From contig NZ_CALFIG010000325.1 of NCBI RefSeq assembly GCF_937876455.1, positions 1 to 6,755 on the forward strand: 6,755 nucleotides of DNA. Direction: 5' to 3'. The notes beneath the pieces were generated by a model. The model searched no databases. It saw nothing but the letters and a program-made list of their open reading frames with translations, and was not told where the DNA came from. How positions within the stretch are numbered: the stretch's first letter is position 1; every line of letters begins with the position of its first letter. This document shows positions 1-6,184 of the stretch, piece by piece. The translations under genes and the position numbers were made by a program. The stretch comes from an uncultured Flavobacterium sp. (lineage in GTDB: Bacteria; Bacteroidota; Bacteroidia; Flavobacteriales; Flavobacteriaceae).

Positions 1-50
1 GATTTTCTTTGTGTCTTTTGTGGTAACTCTGTGAAACTTTGTGATACAGC
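1..50. repeat. Degenerate TTTGTG repeat at left edge
   Basis: Four TTTGTG-like words (one is TCTGTG) have their GTG at 11, 20, 31 and 41, so they recur about every 10 bases. No reading frame with a recognisable product covers this stretch. It may be the right end of a longer repeat that starts outside the window. The remaining bases up to about 110 contain an 8-bp word, ATTTGAAG, twice in tandem at 93-108, and nothing else I can name. Confidence 0.4.
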
Positions 51-125
51 TAATAATTGACAATGGAGAATTGATTACGAGTTGATGTGTGAATTTGAAG
101 ATTTGAAGATTACTAAAAACTGAAT

Positions 126-203
126 ACTAAAAGTTTGCTTCTCGATACGCTACGCTGCTCGAAGAGACGGAGGAATGAATACTGTATACTGTACGAAGAC
201 ACC
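126..203. repeat. 78-bp dispersed element, copy 1 (TCGA inverted repeat)
   Basis: This stretch matches 1631-1708 at 73 of 78 positions in the same orientation with no gaps. It contains imperfect inverted arms, CTTCTCGA at 138-145 and TCGAAGAG at 159-166, which pair with one mismatch and one G-U around a 13-base loop containing a doubled ACGCT-like word. One of the five differences falls in the loop and none in the arms. It has no coding capacity. It looks like a dispersed intergenic repeat; a role as hairpin, terminator or protein site is unproven. Confidence 0.75.
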
Positions 204-254
204 AATAACCAATAACCAATAACCAATAACCAATAACCAATAACCAATAACCAA
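201..254. repeat. Heptamer tandem array (ACCAATA)n
   Basis: Seven perfect ACCAATA units run from 201 to 249, followed by a partial unit ACCAA. The array starts at the right end of the 78-bp element. The unit length is not a multiple of three and no gene covers it. The equivalent place in the second module (1706-1723) has only remnants, so copy number has probably changed between the two locations. Confidence 0.95.
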
Positions 255-273
255 AAATAATTAGGATTTACGA
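247..273. repeat. 27-bp AT-rich element, copy 1
   Basis: This 27-base stretch begins ATAACC and ends TTTACGA. It is identical to 1717-1743 and differs by one base from 1868-1894. Its left end overlaps the end of the ACCAATA array. Three near-identical copies in one orientation show that it is a repeat unit and not chance AT-richness. Confidence 0.85.
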
Positions 274-351
274 ATTACGAGTTACGAATTGGGAGTTTAG
301 AATTTAGAAATAACAATATACTAATCACTTATCACTAATTACTAGTTACTC
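261..351. repeat. Degenerate period-7 tract
   Basis: Reading in steps of seven from 261 gives a long run of related words: TTAGGAT, then TTACGAA-type words, then TTTAGAA twice (296-309), then ATCACTA-type words to about 351. The seven-base register is kept for about 13 units although the sequence drifts. This suggests repeated local slippage followed by mutation. No gene is present. Confidence 0.75.
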
Positions 352-354
352 CCA

Positions 355-395
355 ACTGAGACTGAGACTGAGACTGAGACTGAGACTGAGACTGA
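355..395. repeat. Hexamer tandem array (ACTGAG)n, copy 1
   Basis: Six perfect ACTGAG units (355-390) are followed by ACTGA. The bases after it, CCACGCCTATC, recur as CCACTCCTATC after the shorter array at 1830-1852, so array and flank move as one module. It lies about 70 bases upstream of the porin start codon, between the leftmost repeats and the porin promoter region. Confidence 0.95.
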
Positions 396-425
396 CCACG
401 CCTATCCCAATTATCAAAAACACTT

Positions 426-433
426 AAGCTTTG
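426..433 (+). promoter_or_regulatory. Weak -7 promoter candidate for the porin gene
   Basis: AAGCTTTG matches the Bacteroidetes -7 motif TAnnTTTG at all defined positions but the first. It ends 31 bases before the ATG at 465. I see no TTTG at a suitable distance upstream to serve as a -33 element. The leader between it and the gene is very A/T-rich, which is normal for translation starts in this group, and has no Shine-Dalgarno sequence. Confidence 0.3.
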
Positions 434-464
434 TAAATACATACAAATATTATAATAAATAAAA

Positions 465-1526
465 ATGGTAAAATACATTAAATTAATTCTCTTTCTTGGT
501 ATTAACACATTAATATCAAATGCCCAACAAAAAGATTCGTTAAATTCAAAGCTTTCAATAGATTTTTCGGGATATGTGGATACCTATTTCACAGCGGCAT
601 CAAGTTATGGAAATGATGAAAAAATAGAACCCTATTTATACAATTACACGAAAAAAAATAAAGGTGAAATTAATTTAGCCTTGTTTAAAACCCAACTGAC
701 CTTTCGTAATTTGTATGCGAAAGTAGGCATTCAAACCGGTACGTATGCGAAAGCAAATTATCCAAAAGCACAACAATGGCTCAATGAAGCTACAATAGGT
801 GTCAAAATTTCAACTCAATCATCCCTTGAAGCTGGTATTTTACCAAGTTACATCGGCTTTGAAACAGCTACTGCTGTTACGAACTTAACTGCTTCACGTT
901 CGCTATTAGCTGAAAATTCTCCCTATTACATGACAGGAATTAAGTTCAACCAACAATTCAATGAAAAATGGTTTTTGGCCGTAATGCTATCCAATGGCTG
1001 GCAAACCATTTCCAACTCTGTAAATAAACTTCCCGCATTTGGCACTCAAGTGCAATACAAACCTAACGAGAACACCTTGTACAATTGGAGTACATTTATA
1101 GGGGACGTCCCTTCAGACGAACACTTTTCCACTCGATTTTTTTCAAATTTTTACGTAGATAAAACATGGGCAAATGGCATGAAAACGCAATTGGGTTTAG
1201 ATATGGGTTGGCAACAAAGAAACACTACTTCAGGTTGGGCAATGTGGTACAGCCCCGTATTGATTCAGCAGTACCAATTTAATACCAAATGGGCTATAGC
1301 CTATCGAATAGAATATTACCATGACAAAGAAAATATCCTAATTCAACCTGCTATTTTACTACCATTTAAAACCATAGGAAATAGTTTAAACTTTGATTAC
1401 AGCCTTTCTAAAAGAATAAAATGTAGAACCGAAGGGAAATGGTATCATGCCTCAGAAAACGTCTTAGCAAACAGTACCAAAAAAAACAATTTGTATTGGC
1501 TTACCACACTTAGCTATAGCTTTTAA
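465..1526 (+). CDS. Outer-membrane beta-barrel porin, OmpL-like (BBP2 type)
   Basis: The 353-residue product most resembles the putative beta-barrel porin-2 (OmpL-like) family of Bacteroidetes outer-membrane proteins, which are thought to form diffusion channels; the substrate cannot be told from sequence. Residues 1-20 form a signal peptide (a lysine near the start, hydrophobic core, likely cut after SNA). The mature part opens with FSGYVDTYF near residues 34-42, a typical first strand of this family. The rest alternates polar and aromatic residues, is rich in Trp and Tyr, and ends in Phe, the usual terminal residue for barrel insertion. The length fits the family. It stands alone: repeat-rich DNA lies on both sides and the next gene is convergent. 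ATG 465 is the start that gives an intact signal peptide. No lipoprotein cysteine is present. Confidence 0.8.
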   Translation: MVKYIKLILFLGINTLISNAQQKDSLNSKLSIDFSGYVDTYFTAASSYGNDEKIEPYLYNYTKKNKGEINLALFKTQLTFRNLYAKVGIQTGTYAKANYPKAQQWLNEATIGVKISTQSSLEAGILPSYIGFETATAVTNLTASRSLLAENSPYYMTGIKFNQQFNEKWFLAVMLSNGWQTISNSVNKLPAFGTQVQYKPNENTLYNWSTFIGDVPSDEHFSTRFFSNFYVDKTWANGMKTQLGLDMGWQQRNTTSGWAMWYSPVLIQQYQFNTKWAIAYRIEYYHDKENILIQPAILLPFKTIGNSLNFDYSLSKRIKCRTEGKWYHASENVLANSTKKNNLYWLTTLSYSF

Positions 1527-1567
1527 TGCCAAACAGAGCAAAACGATGCTTAACAATTTGAGAGTTT

Positions 1568-1588
1568 GGAGTTAGGAGTTAGGAGTTA
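1568..1588. repeat. Heptamer array (GGAGTTA)3
   Basis: Three perfect tandem GGAGTTA units begin 42 bases after the porin stop codon. The preceding seven bases, AGAGTTT, look like a decayed fourth unit. Single related words recur at 1746-1754 and 1897-1904. Confidence 0.85.
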
Positions 1589-1611
1589 CAACTTTTCACT
1601 AATAACCGAAA

Positions 1612-1628
1612 ACTGTGACTGTGACTGA
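1612..1628. repeat. ACTGTG hexamer variant array
   Basis: Two ACTGTG units followed by ACTGA sit just before the second 78-bp element. The unit differs by one base from the ACTGAG arrays at 355 and 1830, so it may be a diverged short relative of them. Confidence 0.6.
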
Positions 1629-1630
1629 AA

Positions 1631-1708
1631 ACTAAAAGTTTGCTTCTCGATACGCTACGCTACTCGAAGAGACGGAGGAATGAATACAATATACTGTAAA
1701 AAGACACC
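1631..1708. repeat. 78-bp dispersed element, copy 2
   Basis: This is the direct-orientation partner of 126-203, with five substitutions. Its inverted arms at 1643-1650 and 1664-1671 are unchanged. It begins 105 bases after the porin stop, so with copy 1 it brackets the porin gene. Confidence 0.75.
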
Positions 1709-1716
1709 CATTTCCC

Positions 1717-1743
1717 ATAACCAAAAATAATTAGGATTTACGA
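1717..1743. repeat. 27-bp AT-rich element, copy 2
   Basis: It is identical over 27 bases to 247-273. It follows the second 78-bp element in the same order as copy 1, but with almost none of the ACCAATA array between them. Confidence 0.85.
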
Positions 1744-1769
1744 TTTGGGAGTTAGGAATTAGAACTTGA

Positions 1770-1808
1770 CCGAGGCGAAGCCGAACTGAGCGTAGCTAAA
1801 CTTGAAAC
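1770..1808. repeat. 39-bp GAGGC...GTAGCTAA element, copy 1
   Basis: This stretch matches 4792-4830 at 32 of 39 positions without gaps. It holds a tiny GGC-GAA-GCC inverted repeat, the word CGTAGCTAA, and ends TGAAAC. The second copy keeps the small inverted repeat with a changed loop. It is non-coding, and 4-bp-scale stems are too weak to call a terminator. Confidence 0.6.
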
Positions 1809-1829
1809 CTGAAACATTTAACACTAACC

Positions 1830-1852
1830 ACTGAGACTGAGACTGAGACTGA
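1830..1852. repeat. Hexamer tandem array (ACTGAG)n, copy 2
   Basis: Three perfect ACTGAG units are followed by ACTGA. It is the same unit and same right flank as 355-395 but half as long, which is direct evidence that unit number differs between copies of the module. Confidence 0.9.
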
Positions 1853-1867
1853 CCACTCCTATCACCC

Positions 1868-1894
1868 ATAACCAAAAATAATTACGATTTACGA
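1868..1894. repeat. 27-bp AT-rich element, copy 3
   Basis: It matches copies 1 and 2 at 26 of 27 positions. It starts only 125 bases after copy 2 ends, so the second gap carries this element twice. Confidence 0.8.
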
Positions 1895-1913
1895 GTTTGG
1901 AGTTACAACTTTT

Positions 1914-1955
1914 CACTAATCACTAATCACTAGTCACTAACAACTAACAACTAAT
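1914..1955. repeat. CACTAAT heptamer array entering a stop codon
   Basis: Six tandem seven-base units run from CACTAAT through variants ending AGT and AAC. The last unit includes the stop codon (TAG on the minus strand, 1951-1953) and part of the final Asn codon of the thioredoxin-fold gene. Confidence 0.85.
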
Positions 1956-3249
1956 TCTGCATGAGTTCATTCAACGCCTGAGTATTAAAAGATTTTAAAA
2001 GTACTTTTCCTGATTTGTCAACTAAAAAATAACATGGATTTGAAAAGGCATTGAGGTCTTTTTGGTACTTGCGTGTCGCGTCGGTAGATTTTAGATTTAG
2101 TGCATTCGTTAAGTTTTTATCCATTATAAAAGACTGCCATTTTTCTTCATTTACATCATTAAGAATGGCTACTAATTGGATTTTCTTGTTTGGTAATCGT
2201 TTTGCAGACGTGTTGAAATAATTTGCTACCTGAGGCATTTTTTCTTCACAATGAGGACATGACGGGCTATAGAATGCAATAAAGGTATAATCGTTTTCGC
2301 TGTAGACTTTTGATAAACTTACTGTAACACTGTCTTTGGTACTGAACGTAACCTCTGGAATAGTAGCTCCCATAGGCACTTTCTGATTAGTATCAAATCG
2401 ATTACTGTATGAATTCATATCTGAATTCGTAAAAGCCTTACACGGATTGTCTTTTACATAGTTTGTATACAGATGATTGTAGGCCAATTCTAAATTTTTT
2501 GATTCAAAAAAGGTTAAGTTGGATAAAAAATACTTCGCTAAAACAGCATAACTTTTAGCATTACAATCCAATCCTTTTAAAGCTACCTCAATATTTGCGA
2601 TATAATTTTCGTTCGTTATGGGTAAAATTTGAATAAAGCGGTATAAAAACTTATTGATGTTTGGCAGTAAATACACCCTATTATCCTCACGTTTCAAAAA
2701 ATTAAAATAGGTATCTCTGTATCCTATTTTTTCAACATCTGCTGTTGGAATAGGTGCAACTATTTTGTTCTCTATAGCCAAATATAAATGTAATACAGAA
2801 GTAGGATATTTTTGCATCAATAGCGTTCGTGCGGTTGTTTTTTCTTCTACTGATGTGGCTCTATTTTGTCTTTGAAAATAAATAAAGTCTTTATTTAACT
2901 CACTATTATTAACTTGCAGATTATCAATATTTTTATCGTTTATTGTAATTGAAAAACGAGCACCGTTATCAATTGCTAATTCTACGGGATTTGATTGTGA
3001 AGCCAATTTGAAAAAATAGATGGCGCCAATTATTTTTTTATCTTCTTTAAATTCAATTTGTTGTTCATTTGACTTTACGACAACACTGTCTTTTATGAGT
3101 TGTTTTTTTGCAGTTCCGTATTGCATGTAAAATAATATCTTTTCATTTTCTAAATTTTTTGCATGAATAGAAATTAGATAACCATTCGTTTGTCCAAATC
3201 CAACAAAAACAAAAAATAAACAAAGGGAAAAAGAAATAAATTTATGCAT
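1951..3249 (-). CDS. Exported thioredoxin-fold protein, TlpA-like, CPHC active site
   Basis: The product has an N-terminal signal peptide (hydrophobic stretch ending VGFGQ), a roughly 90-residue beta-rich domain, a helical middle of about 180 residues, and a C-terminal thioredoxin fold. This order is seen in Bacteroidetes TlpA-like proteins with DUF4369- or DUF5106-type N-termini. The redox motif FYSPSCPHC is at about residues 326-334 counted from this start; a proline in NPCYFLVDKSG near residue 405 is the likely cis-proline. It should act as a thiol-disulfide reductase or isomerase in the periplasm, with unknown partner. I chose ATG 3249 because it puts the signal peptide directly after MHK; the in-frame ATG at 3270 would add seven residues, and is 4 bases after the upstream stop, so it remains possible. 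It has no promoter motif of its own and probably shares the transcript of the serine dehydratase gene. Its last codon lies in a heptamer repeat. Confidence 0.8.
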   Translation of the reverse strand: MHKFISFSLCLFFVFVGFGQTNGYLISIHAKNLENEKILFYMQYGTAKKQLIKDSVVVKSNEQQIEFKEDKKIIGAIYFFKLASQSNPVELAIDNGARFSITINDKNIDNLQVNNSELNKDFIYFQRQNRATSVEEKTTARTLLMQKYPTSVLHLYLAIENKIVAPIPTADVEKIGYRDTYFNFLKREDNRVYLLPNINKFLYRFIQILPITNENYIANIEVALKGLDCNAKSYAVLAKYFLSNLTFFESKNLELAYNHLYTNYVKDNPCKAFTNSDMNSYSNRFDTNQKVPMGATIPEVTFSTKDSVTVSLSKVYSENDYTFIAFYSPSCPHCEEKMPQVANYFNTSAKRLPNKKIQLVAILNDVNEEKWQSFIMDKNLTNALNLKSTDATRKYQKDLNAFSNPCYFLVDKSGKVLLKSFNTQALNELMQN

Positions 3250-3274
3250 GGAAAATTGTATAAAAAACATACAT

Positions 3275-4690
3275 TTAACAATCTGCTAGACCTACTCCTA
3301 CTGCGAGGCCGCCTTCAGAAGTTTCCTTGTATTTTGAATTCATATCTTTTGCGGTTTCCCACATGGTAGTAACGACTTTATCTAAGGGAACTTTAGCATT
3401 TTTAGCATCCGTTTCTAAAGCTAATTCGGCCGCATTAATTGCTTTAATTGCACCCATAGTATTACGTTCTATACAAGGTATTTGCACCAATCCACCTATA
3501 GGATCGCAAGTTAATCCAAGATGGTGTTCCATTGCTATTTCTGCCGCCATTAGGACTTGATCTGGTGTTCCGCCCATTACTTCACACAAAGCAGCCGCCG
3601 CCATAGCACTCGACACACCTATTTCTGCTTGACAACCACCCATAGCCGCTGAAATGGTTGCGCCTTTTTTAAAGATACTTCCTACTTCGCCTGCTACGAG
3701 TAAAAATTGTTTGATATGCTCTTCATTGGCTTGGTGATTTTCAATTACCATATAATACATCAGCACGGCTGGAATAACCCCTGCACTACCATTTGTAGGT
3801 GCTGTAACTACCCTGCCTAACGAAGCATTAACCTCATTTACGGCTAAAGCAAAACAACTTACCCATTTGAGTATTTGTCTGAATTTAACTTCTGTTTGTC
3901 TGATAATCTGCAACCAAGAATACGGATCTTCATAAGGTAAAACGCCTATTAAATTTTTATGCATATCATAGGCACGTCTTCTGACATTTAAACCACCTGG
4001 GAGTGTGCCTTCAGTGTGACAACCTATATACATACACTCAAGCATGGTATCCCAAATACGAAGTAACTCATTATGCACCTGCTCTTCCGAAAACATAGAT
4101 AGCTCATTTGCTAAAACAATTTCAGCTATTTTCTTGTTTTCTTTTTCACAATAAGCCAATAATTCTGTTGCTTTATCAACTGGAAAAGGAAAAGCACACT
4201 TTATTTTATCAGCAGTATCATTTTCATTTTCTTGTACGACAAACCCACCTCCTATTGAATAATAGGTTTCCGTATACTCATTCGTATCTGTTATGGCCGT
4301 AAAACGCAAACCATTTGCATGAAAAGGTAAAAAATTACGATGAAAAACGATATCCTTATCTGCATGAAAAGGAATAATAATTTCGTTACCTAAAAAGATT
4401 TCGTTCTTATTTTTGATAGCCGAAATAATTACGTCTATACTTTCGACAGGTATGTATTCTGGATCTGCGCCACTTAAACCTAACATAACAGCCAAATCGG
4501 TTGCATGTCCTTTACCTGTCAACGATAAAGAACCATACAAATCTACCTTTACACTATTAATATTATCTAGTACGCCTTGCTCCCTTAGTTTTGTTAAAAA
4601 ACGTTCTGCTGCACGCCAAGGCCCCAGCGTATGAGAACTTGAAGGTCCCACGCCTATTTTTAACATATCAAAAACCGAAATACATTCCAT
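3275..4690 (-). CDS. sdaA: L-serine ammonia-lyase, iron-sulfur, single-chain type
   Basis: The enzyme deaminates L-serine to pyruvate and ammonia in the cytoplasm using a [4Fe-4S] cluster. The 471-residue chain has the beta domain first, with GPSSSHTLGP at about residues 15-24, and the alpha domain after about 190. Candidate cluster cysteines are C353 (GGCQAEIG), C395 (LTCDPIGG) and C406 (IPCIERN), spaced as in the family. The chain ends exactly in Cys; in the Legionella enzyme the terminal cysteine occupies the active site and binds the cluster, so that role is plausible here. Both domains are fused and the length is normal. ATG 4690 gives MECISVFDMLKIG, the usual family start; reading could extend seven codons to a TTG at 4711, but that TTG overlaps the promoter candidate and a repeat. 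The next gene follows within 25 bases on the same strand. Confidence 0.95.
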   Translation of the reverse strand: MECISVFDMLKIGVGPSSSHTLGPWRAAERFLTKLREQGVLDNINSVKVDLYGSLSLTGKGHATDLAVMLGLSGADPEYIPVESIDVIISAIKNKNEIFLGNEIIIPFHADKDIVFHRNFLPFHANGLRFTAITDTNEYTETYYSIGGGFVVQENENDTADKIKCAFPFPVDKATELLAYCEKENKKIAEIVLANELSMFSEEQVHNELLRIWDTMLECMYIGCHTEGTLPGGLNVRRRAYDMHKNLIGVLPYEDPYSWLQIIRQTEVKFRQILKWVSCFALAVNEVNASLGRVVTAPTNGSAGVIPAVLMYYMVIENHQANEEHIKQFLLVAGEVGSIFKKGATISAAMGGCQAEIGVSSAMAAAALCEVMGGTPDQVLMAAEIAMEHHLGLTCDPIGGLVQIPCIERNTMGAIKAINAAELALETDAKNAKVPLDKVVTTMWETAKDMNSKYKETSEGGLAVGVGLADC

Positions 4691-4708
4691 ACCTAAAACG
4701 TTATAGTG

Positions 4709-4716
4709 CAAATTTA
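4709..4716 (-). promoter_or_regulatory. -7 promoter element for the serine dehydratase gene
   Basis: On the minus strand this reads TAAATTTG, a full match to the Bacteroidetes -7 consensus TAnnTTTG. It ends 18 bases before the ATG at 4690, nearly the same spacing as in the helicase promoter of this window. It overlaps the first unit of the AATTTAG array, and the position expected for a -33 element lies inside or beside that array, where no TTTG is seen. It implies a leader of about 10-15 bases and would place the TTG at 4711 upstream of the transcript. Confidence 0.55.
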
Positions 4717-4738
4717 GAATTTAGAATTTAGAATTTAG
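4711..4738. repeat. Heptamer array (AATTTAG)4
   Basis: Four perfect AATTTAG units are followed by a decayed AGTTTA. The array begins 20 bases upstream of the serine dehydratase ATG and overlaps its candidate -7 element. The same word appears as TTTAGAA twice at 296-309. Confidence 0.95.
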
Positions 4739-4791
4739 AGTTTAATAGTAGTTTTTTTAGTTGAAGAAAAGTAGACGTACCTAAAATTGAG

Positions 4792-4830
4792 CTGAGGCAA
4801 AGCCTAACAGAACGTAGCTAATCCTGAAAC
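4792..4830. repeat. 39-bp GAGGC...GTAGCTAA element, copy 2
   Basis: This is the partner of 1770-1808 (32 of 39 identical, same orientation). It lies just past the 3' end of the helicase gene and is followed by CTCCTATAACAACC, resembling the CTCCTATCACCC that follows the ACTGAG array at 1853. So this gap carries fragments of the same mosaic. Confidence 0.6.
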
Positions 4831-4851
4831 TCCTATAACAACCAAAAGAAA

Positions 4852-6108
4852 CTAATACCTTCTTTTTTTCTTTTTAGAAGGATTGTTTCCTGCAGGTTTT
4901 TGACCTTGATTTTGTTTTTTAGGATTTCTTCTGTCGTTTTGTTTCGCCGCTTTTTCTTCTTCCGTAAATTCTCTAAATGGAAACGGATTGTCTTTAACGA
5001 CTTTTATTTGCTGACGGGTAAGTTTTTCAATGTCTTTCCAGTAATCTAATTCGTCTTTTCCACAGAATGAAATTGCTAATCCTTCATTTCCTGCTCGGCC
5101 TGTTCGTCCAATTCGATGTACGTAGGTTTCGGGAATATTAGGAATATCAAAATTGATAACATAAGGCAATAAATCAATATCTATACCTCTTGCCGCAATA
5201 TCGGTAGCAACTAAAATAGAAATTTGTTTGGTTTTAAATTCATCTAACACTCTCAATCGAGCCGATTGTGATTTATCACCATGAATAGCTGCTGCAGATA
5301 TTTCATGTTTCTTTAGGGCTTTTACCACATTGTCTGCGCTATGTTTGGTACGCACAAAAACTAATGCATTAGCATAATTTTCATTTTGCAACAAATGAAT
5401 AAGCAACTTTCTTTTATCTTCTTTTTGAACAAAATATACTTTCTGATTTACTTTTTCTGCCGTACTTGAAACAGGAGTTACTGAAACAAATTTTGGTTTG
5501 GTTAAAAACGCATCAGCTAATTCTCTTATAGCCACAGGCATTGTAGCGGAGAACAATAACGTTTGTCTATTATCTGGTGTTAATTTAATAATTTTCTTTA
5601 CATCATTAATAAATCCCATATCTAGCATCTGGTCTGCTTCATCTATAACTACGTGATGCAAATGATTCAAATCAATATGACCTTGTTTATGTAAATCAAG
5701 TAATCGGCCGGGAGTGGCAATCAACACATCTACCCCTTCTTTTAGTTGTTGCACCTGAGGCACTTGGTTAACCCCTCCATAAATCACCATTGCTTTAGTT
5801 GTCATATACTTGCCATAGGTATTAAAACTATCCAAAATTTGGTGTGCCAATTCACGTGTTGGAGCTAATATAAGCGTGCGTAGTGTTTTACGCTTATTTT
5901 TGGAACCTACTATAGGATGTAGATAATTTAAAATAGGAATTGCAAAAGCTGCTGTTTTTCCTGTACCTGTTTGTGCACAACCCACCAAATCATGTCCGTC
6001 TAAAATAATTGGAATTGCTTGTTCTTGTATAGGTGTAGGTGCACTATAGTTTTCTTCTTTTAGTACTTCAACAATATTGCGGTGTAGATGTAAATCTTGA
6101 AAGGTCAT
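4852..6108 (-). CDS. rhlE: DEAD-box ATP-dependent RNA helicase, RhlE-like
   Basis: The protein unwinds or remodels RNA using ATP; RhlE-type helicases act in ribosome assembly, RNA decay and cold response. All core motifs are present, numbered from ATG 6108 (418 residues): Q motif TPIQ near 25, AQTGTGKT 45-52, PTRELA 83-88, TPGR 132-135, DEAD 156-159, SAT 187-189, ATDIAARGID 301-310 and HRIGRTGR 331-338. The C-terminal 35 residues are basic and low in complexity, ending KKKKRRY, as expected for a non-specific RNA-binding tail. The reading frame stays open upstream to a GTG at 6156, but those 16 codons match nothing in the family start and contain the promoter motif, so ATG 6108 (MTFQDL) is preferred. 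RhlE is the best guess among bacterial DEAD-box subfamilies; the exact subfamily is less certain than the helicase call. Confidence 0.93.
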   Translation of the reverse strand: MTFQDLHLHRNIVEVLKEENYSAPTPIQEQAIPIILDGHDLVGCAQTGTGKTAAFAIPILNYLHPIVGSKNKRKTLRTLILAPTRELAHQILDSFNTYGKYMTTKAMVIYGGVNQVPQVQQLKEGVDVLIATPGRLLDLHKQGHIDLNHLHHVVIDEADQMLDMGFINDVKKIIKLTPDNRQTLLFSATMPVAIRELADAFLTKPKFVSVTPVSSTAEKVNQKVYFVQKEDKRKLLIHLLQNENYANALVFVRTKHSADNVVKALKKHEISAAAIHGDKSQSARLRVLDEFKTKQISILVATDIAARGIDIDLLPYVINFDIPNIPETYVHRIGRTGRAGNEGLAISFCGKDELDYWKDIEKLTRQQIKVVKDNPFPFREFTEEEKAAKQNDRRNPKKQNQGQKPAGNNPSKKKKRRY

Positions 6109-6127
6109 ATATTTTTGTATTATGGGA

Positions 6128-6135
6128 CAAAGATA
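6128..6135 (-). promoter_or_regulatory. -7 promoter element for the helicase gene
   Basis: The minus strand reads TATCTTTG, a full match to TAnnTTTG, ending 19 bases before ATG 6108. No convincing TTTG is found about 20 bases further upstream. The leader is A/T-rich with no Shine-Dalgarno sequence. Its position inside the extended frame (6109-6156) supports the shorter start. Confidence 0.6.
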
Positions 6136-6184
6136 CGATTTAAAGTGTTTAGCCACTCTTATTTGCAGGAAATAAACATTATAA

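Larger units (their letters stand above)
1527..1950. other. Gene-free convergent gap built from repeat modules
   Basis: No credible coding sequence lies between the porin stop and the stop of the convergent gene. The gap is largely repeats, listed separately: GGAGTTA units, ACTGTG units, the 78-bp element, two copies of the 27-bp element, a 39-bp element, ACTGAG units and a CACTAAT array. From 1631 the module order copies that of the region left of the porin, with one insertion (the 39-bp element area) and a shortened ACCAATA part. I found no clear stem-plus-T-run terminator for either gene. Confidence 0.8.

Noticed and set aside
201..254. CRISPR-like array from the regular repeats
   Set aside because: Units are 7 bases in direct tandem with no unique spacers, and no cas gene is nearby.
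1529..1569. CCAAAC...GTTTGG stem as porin terminator
   Set aside because: Only six pairs with a loop of about 29 bases and no T-run after it.
3327..4634. Three plus-strand open frames opposite the serine dehydratase gene
   Set aside because: They are antisense shadows of a well-conserved gene with no family resemblance of their own.
4691..4711. TTG-initiated extension of the serine dehydratase
   Set aside because: The seven extra residues do not match the family start, and the TTG sits in the repeat and the -7 element.
4858..4881. CCTTCT/AGAAGG inverted repeat as helicase terminator
   Set aside because: It lies inside the last codons of the gene, the loop is 12 bases of A/T, and no T-run follows in the transcript direction. 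It is a by-product of the Lys/Arg-rich tail.
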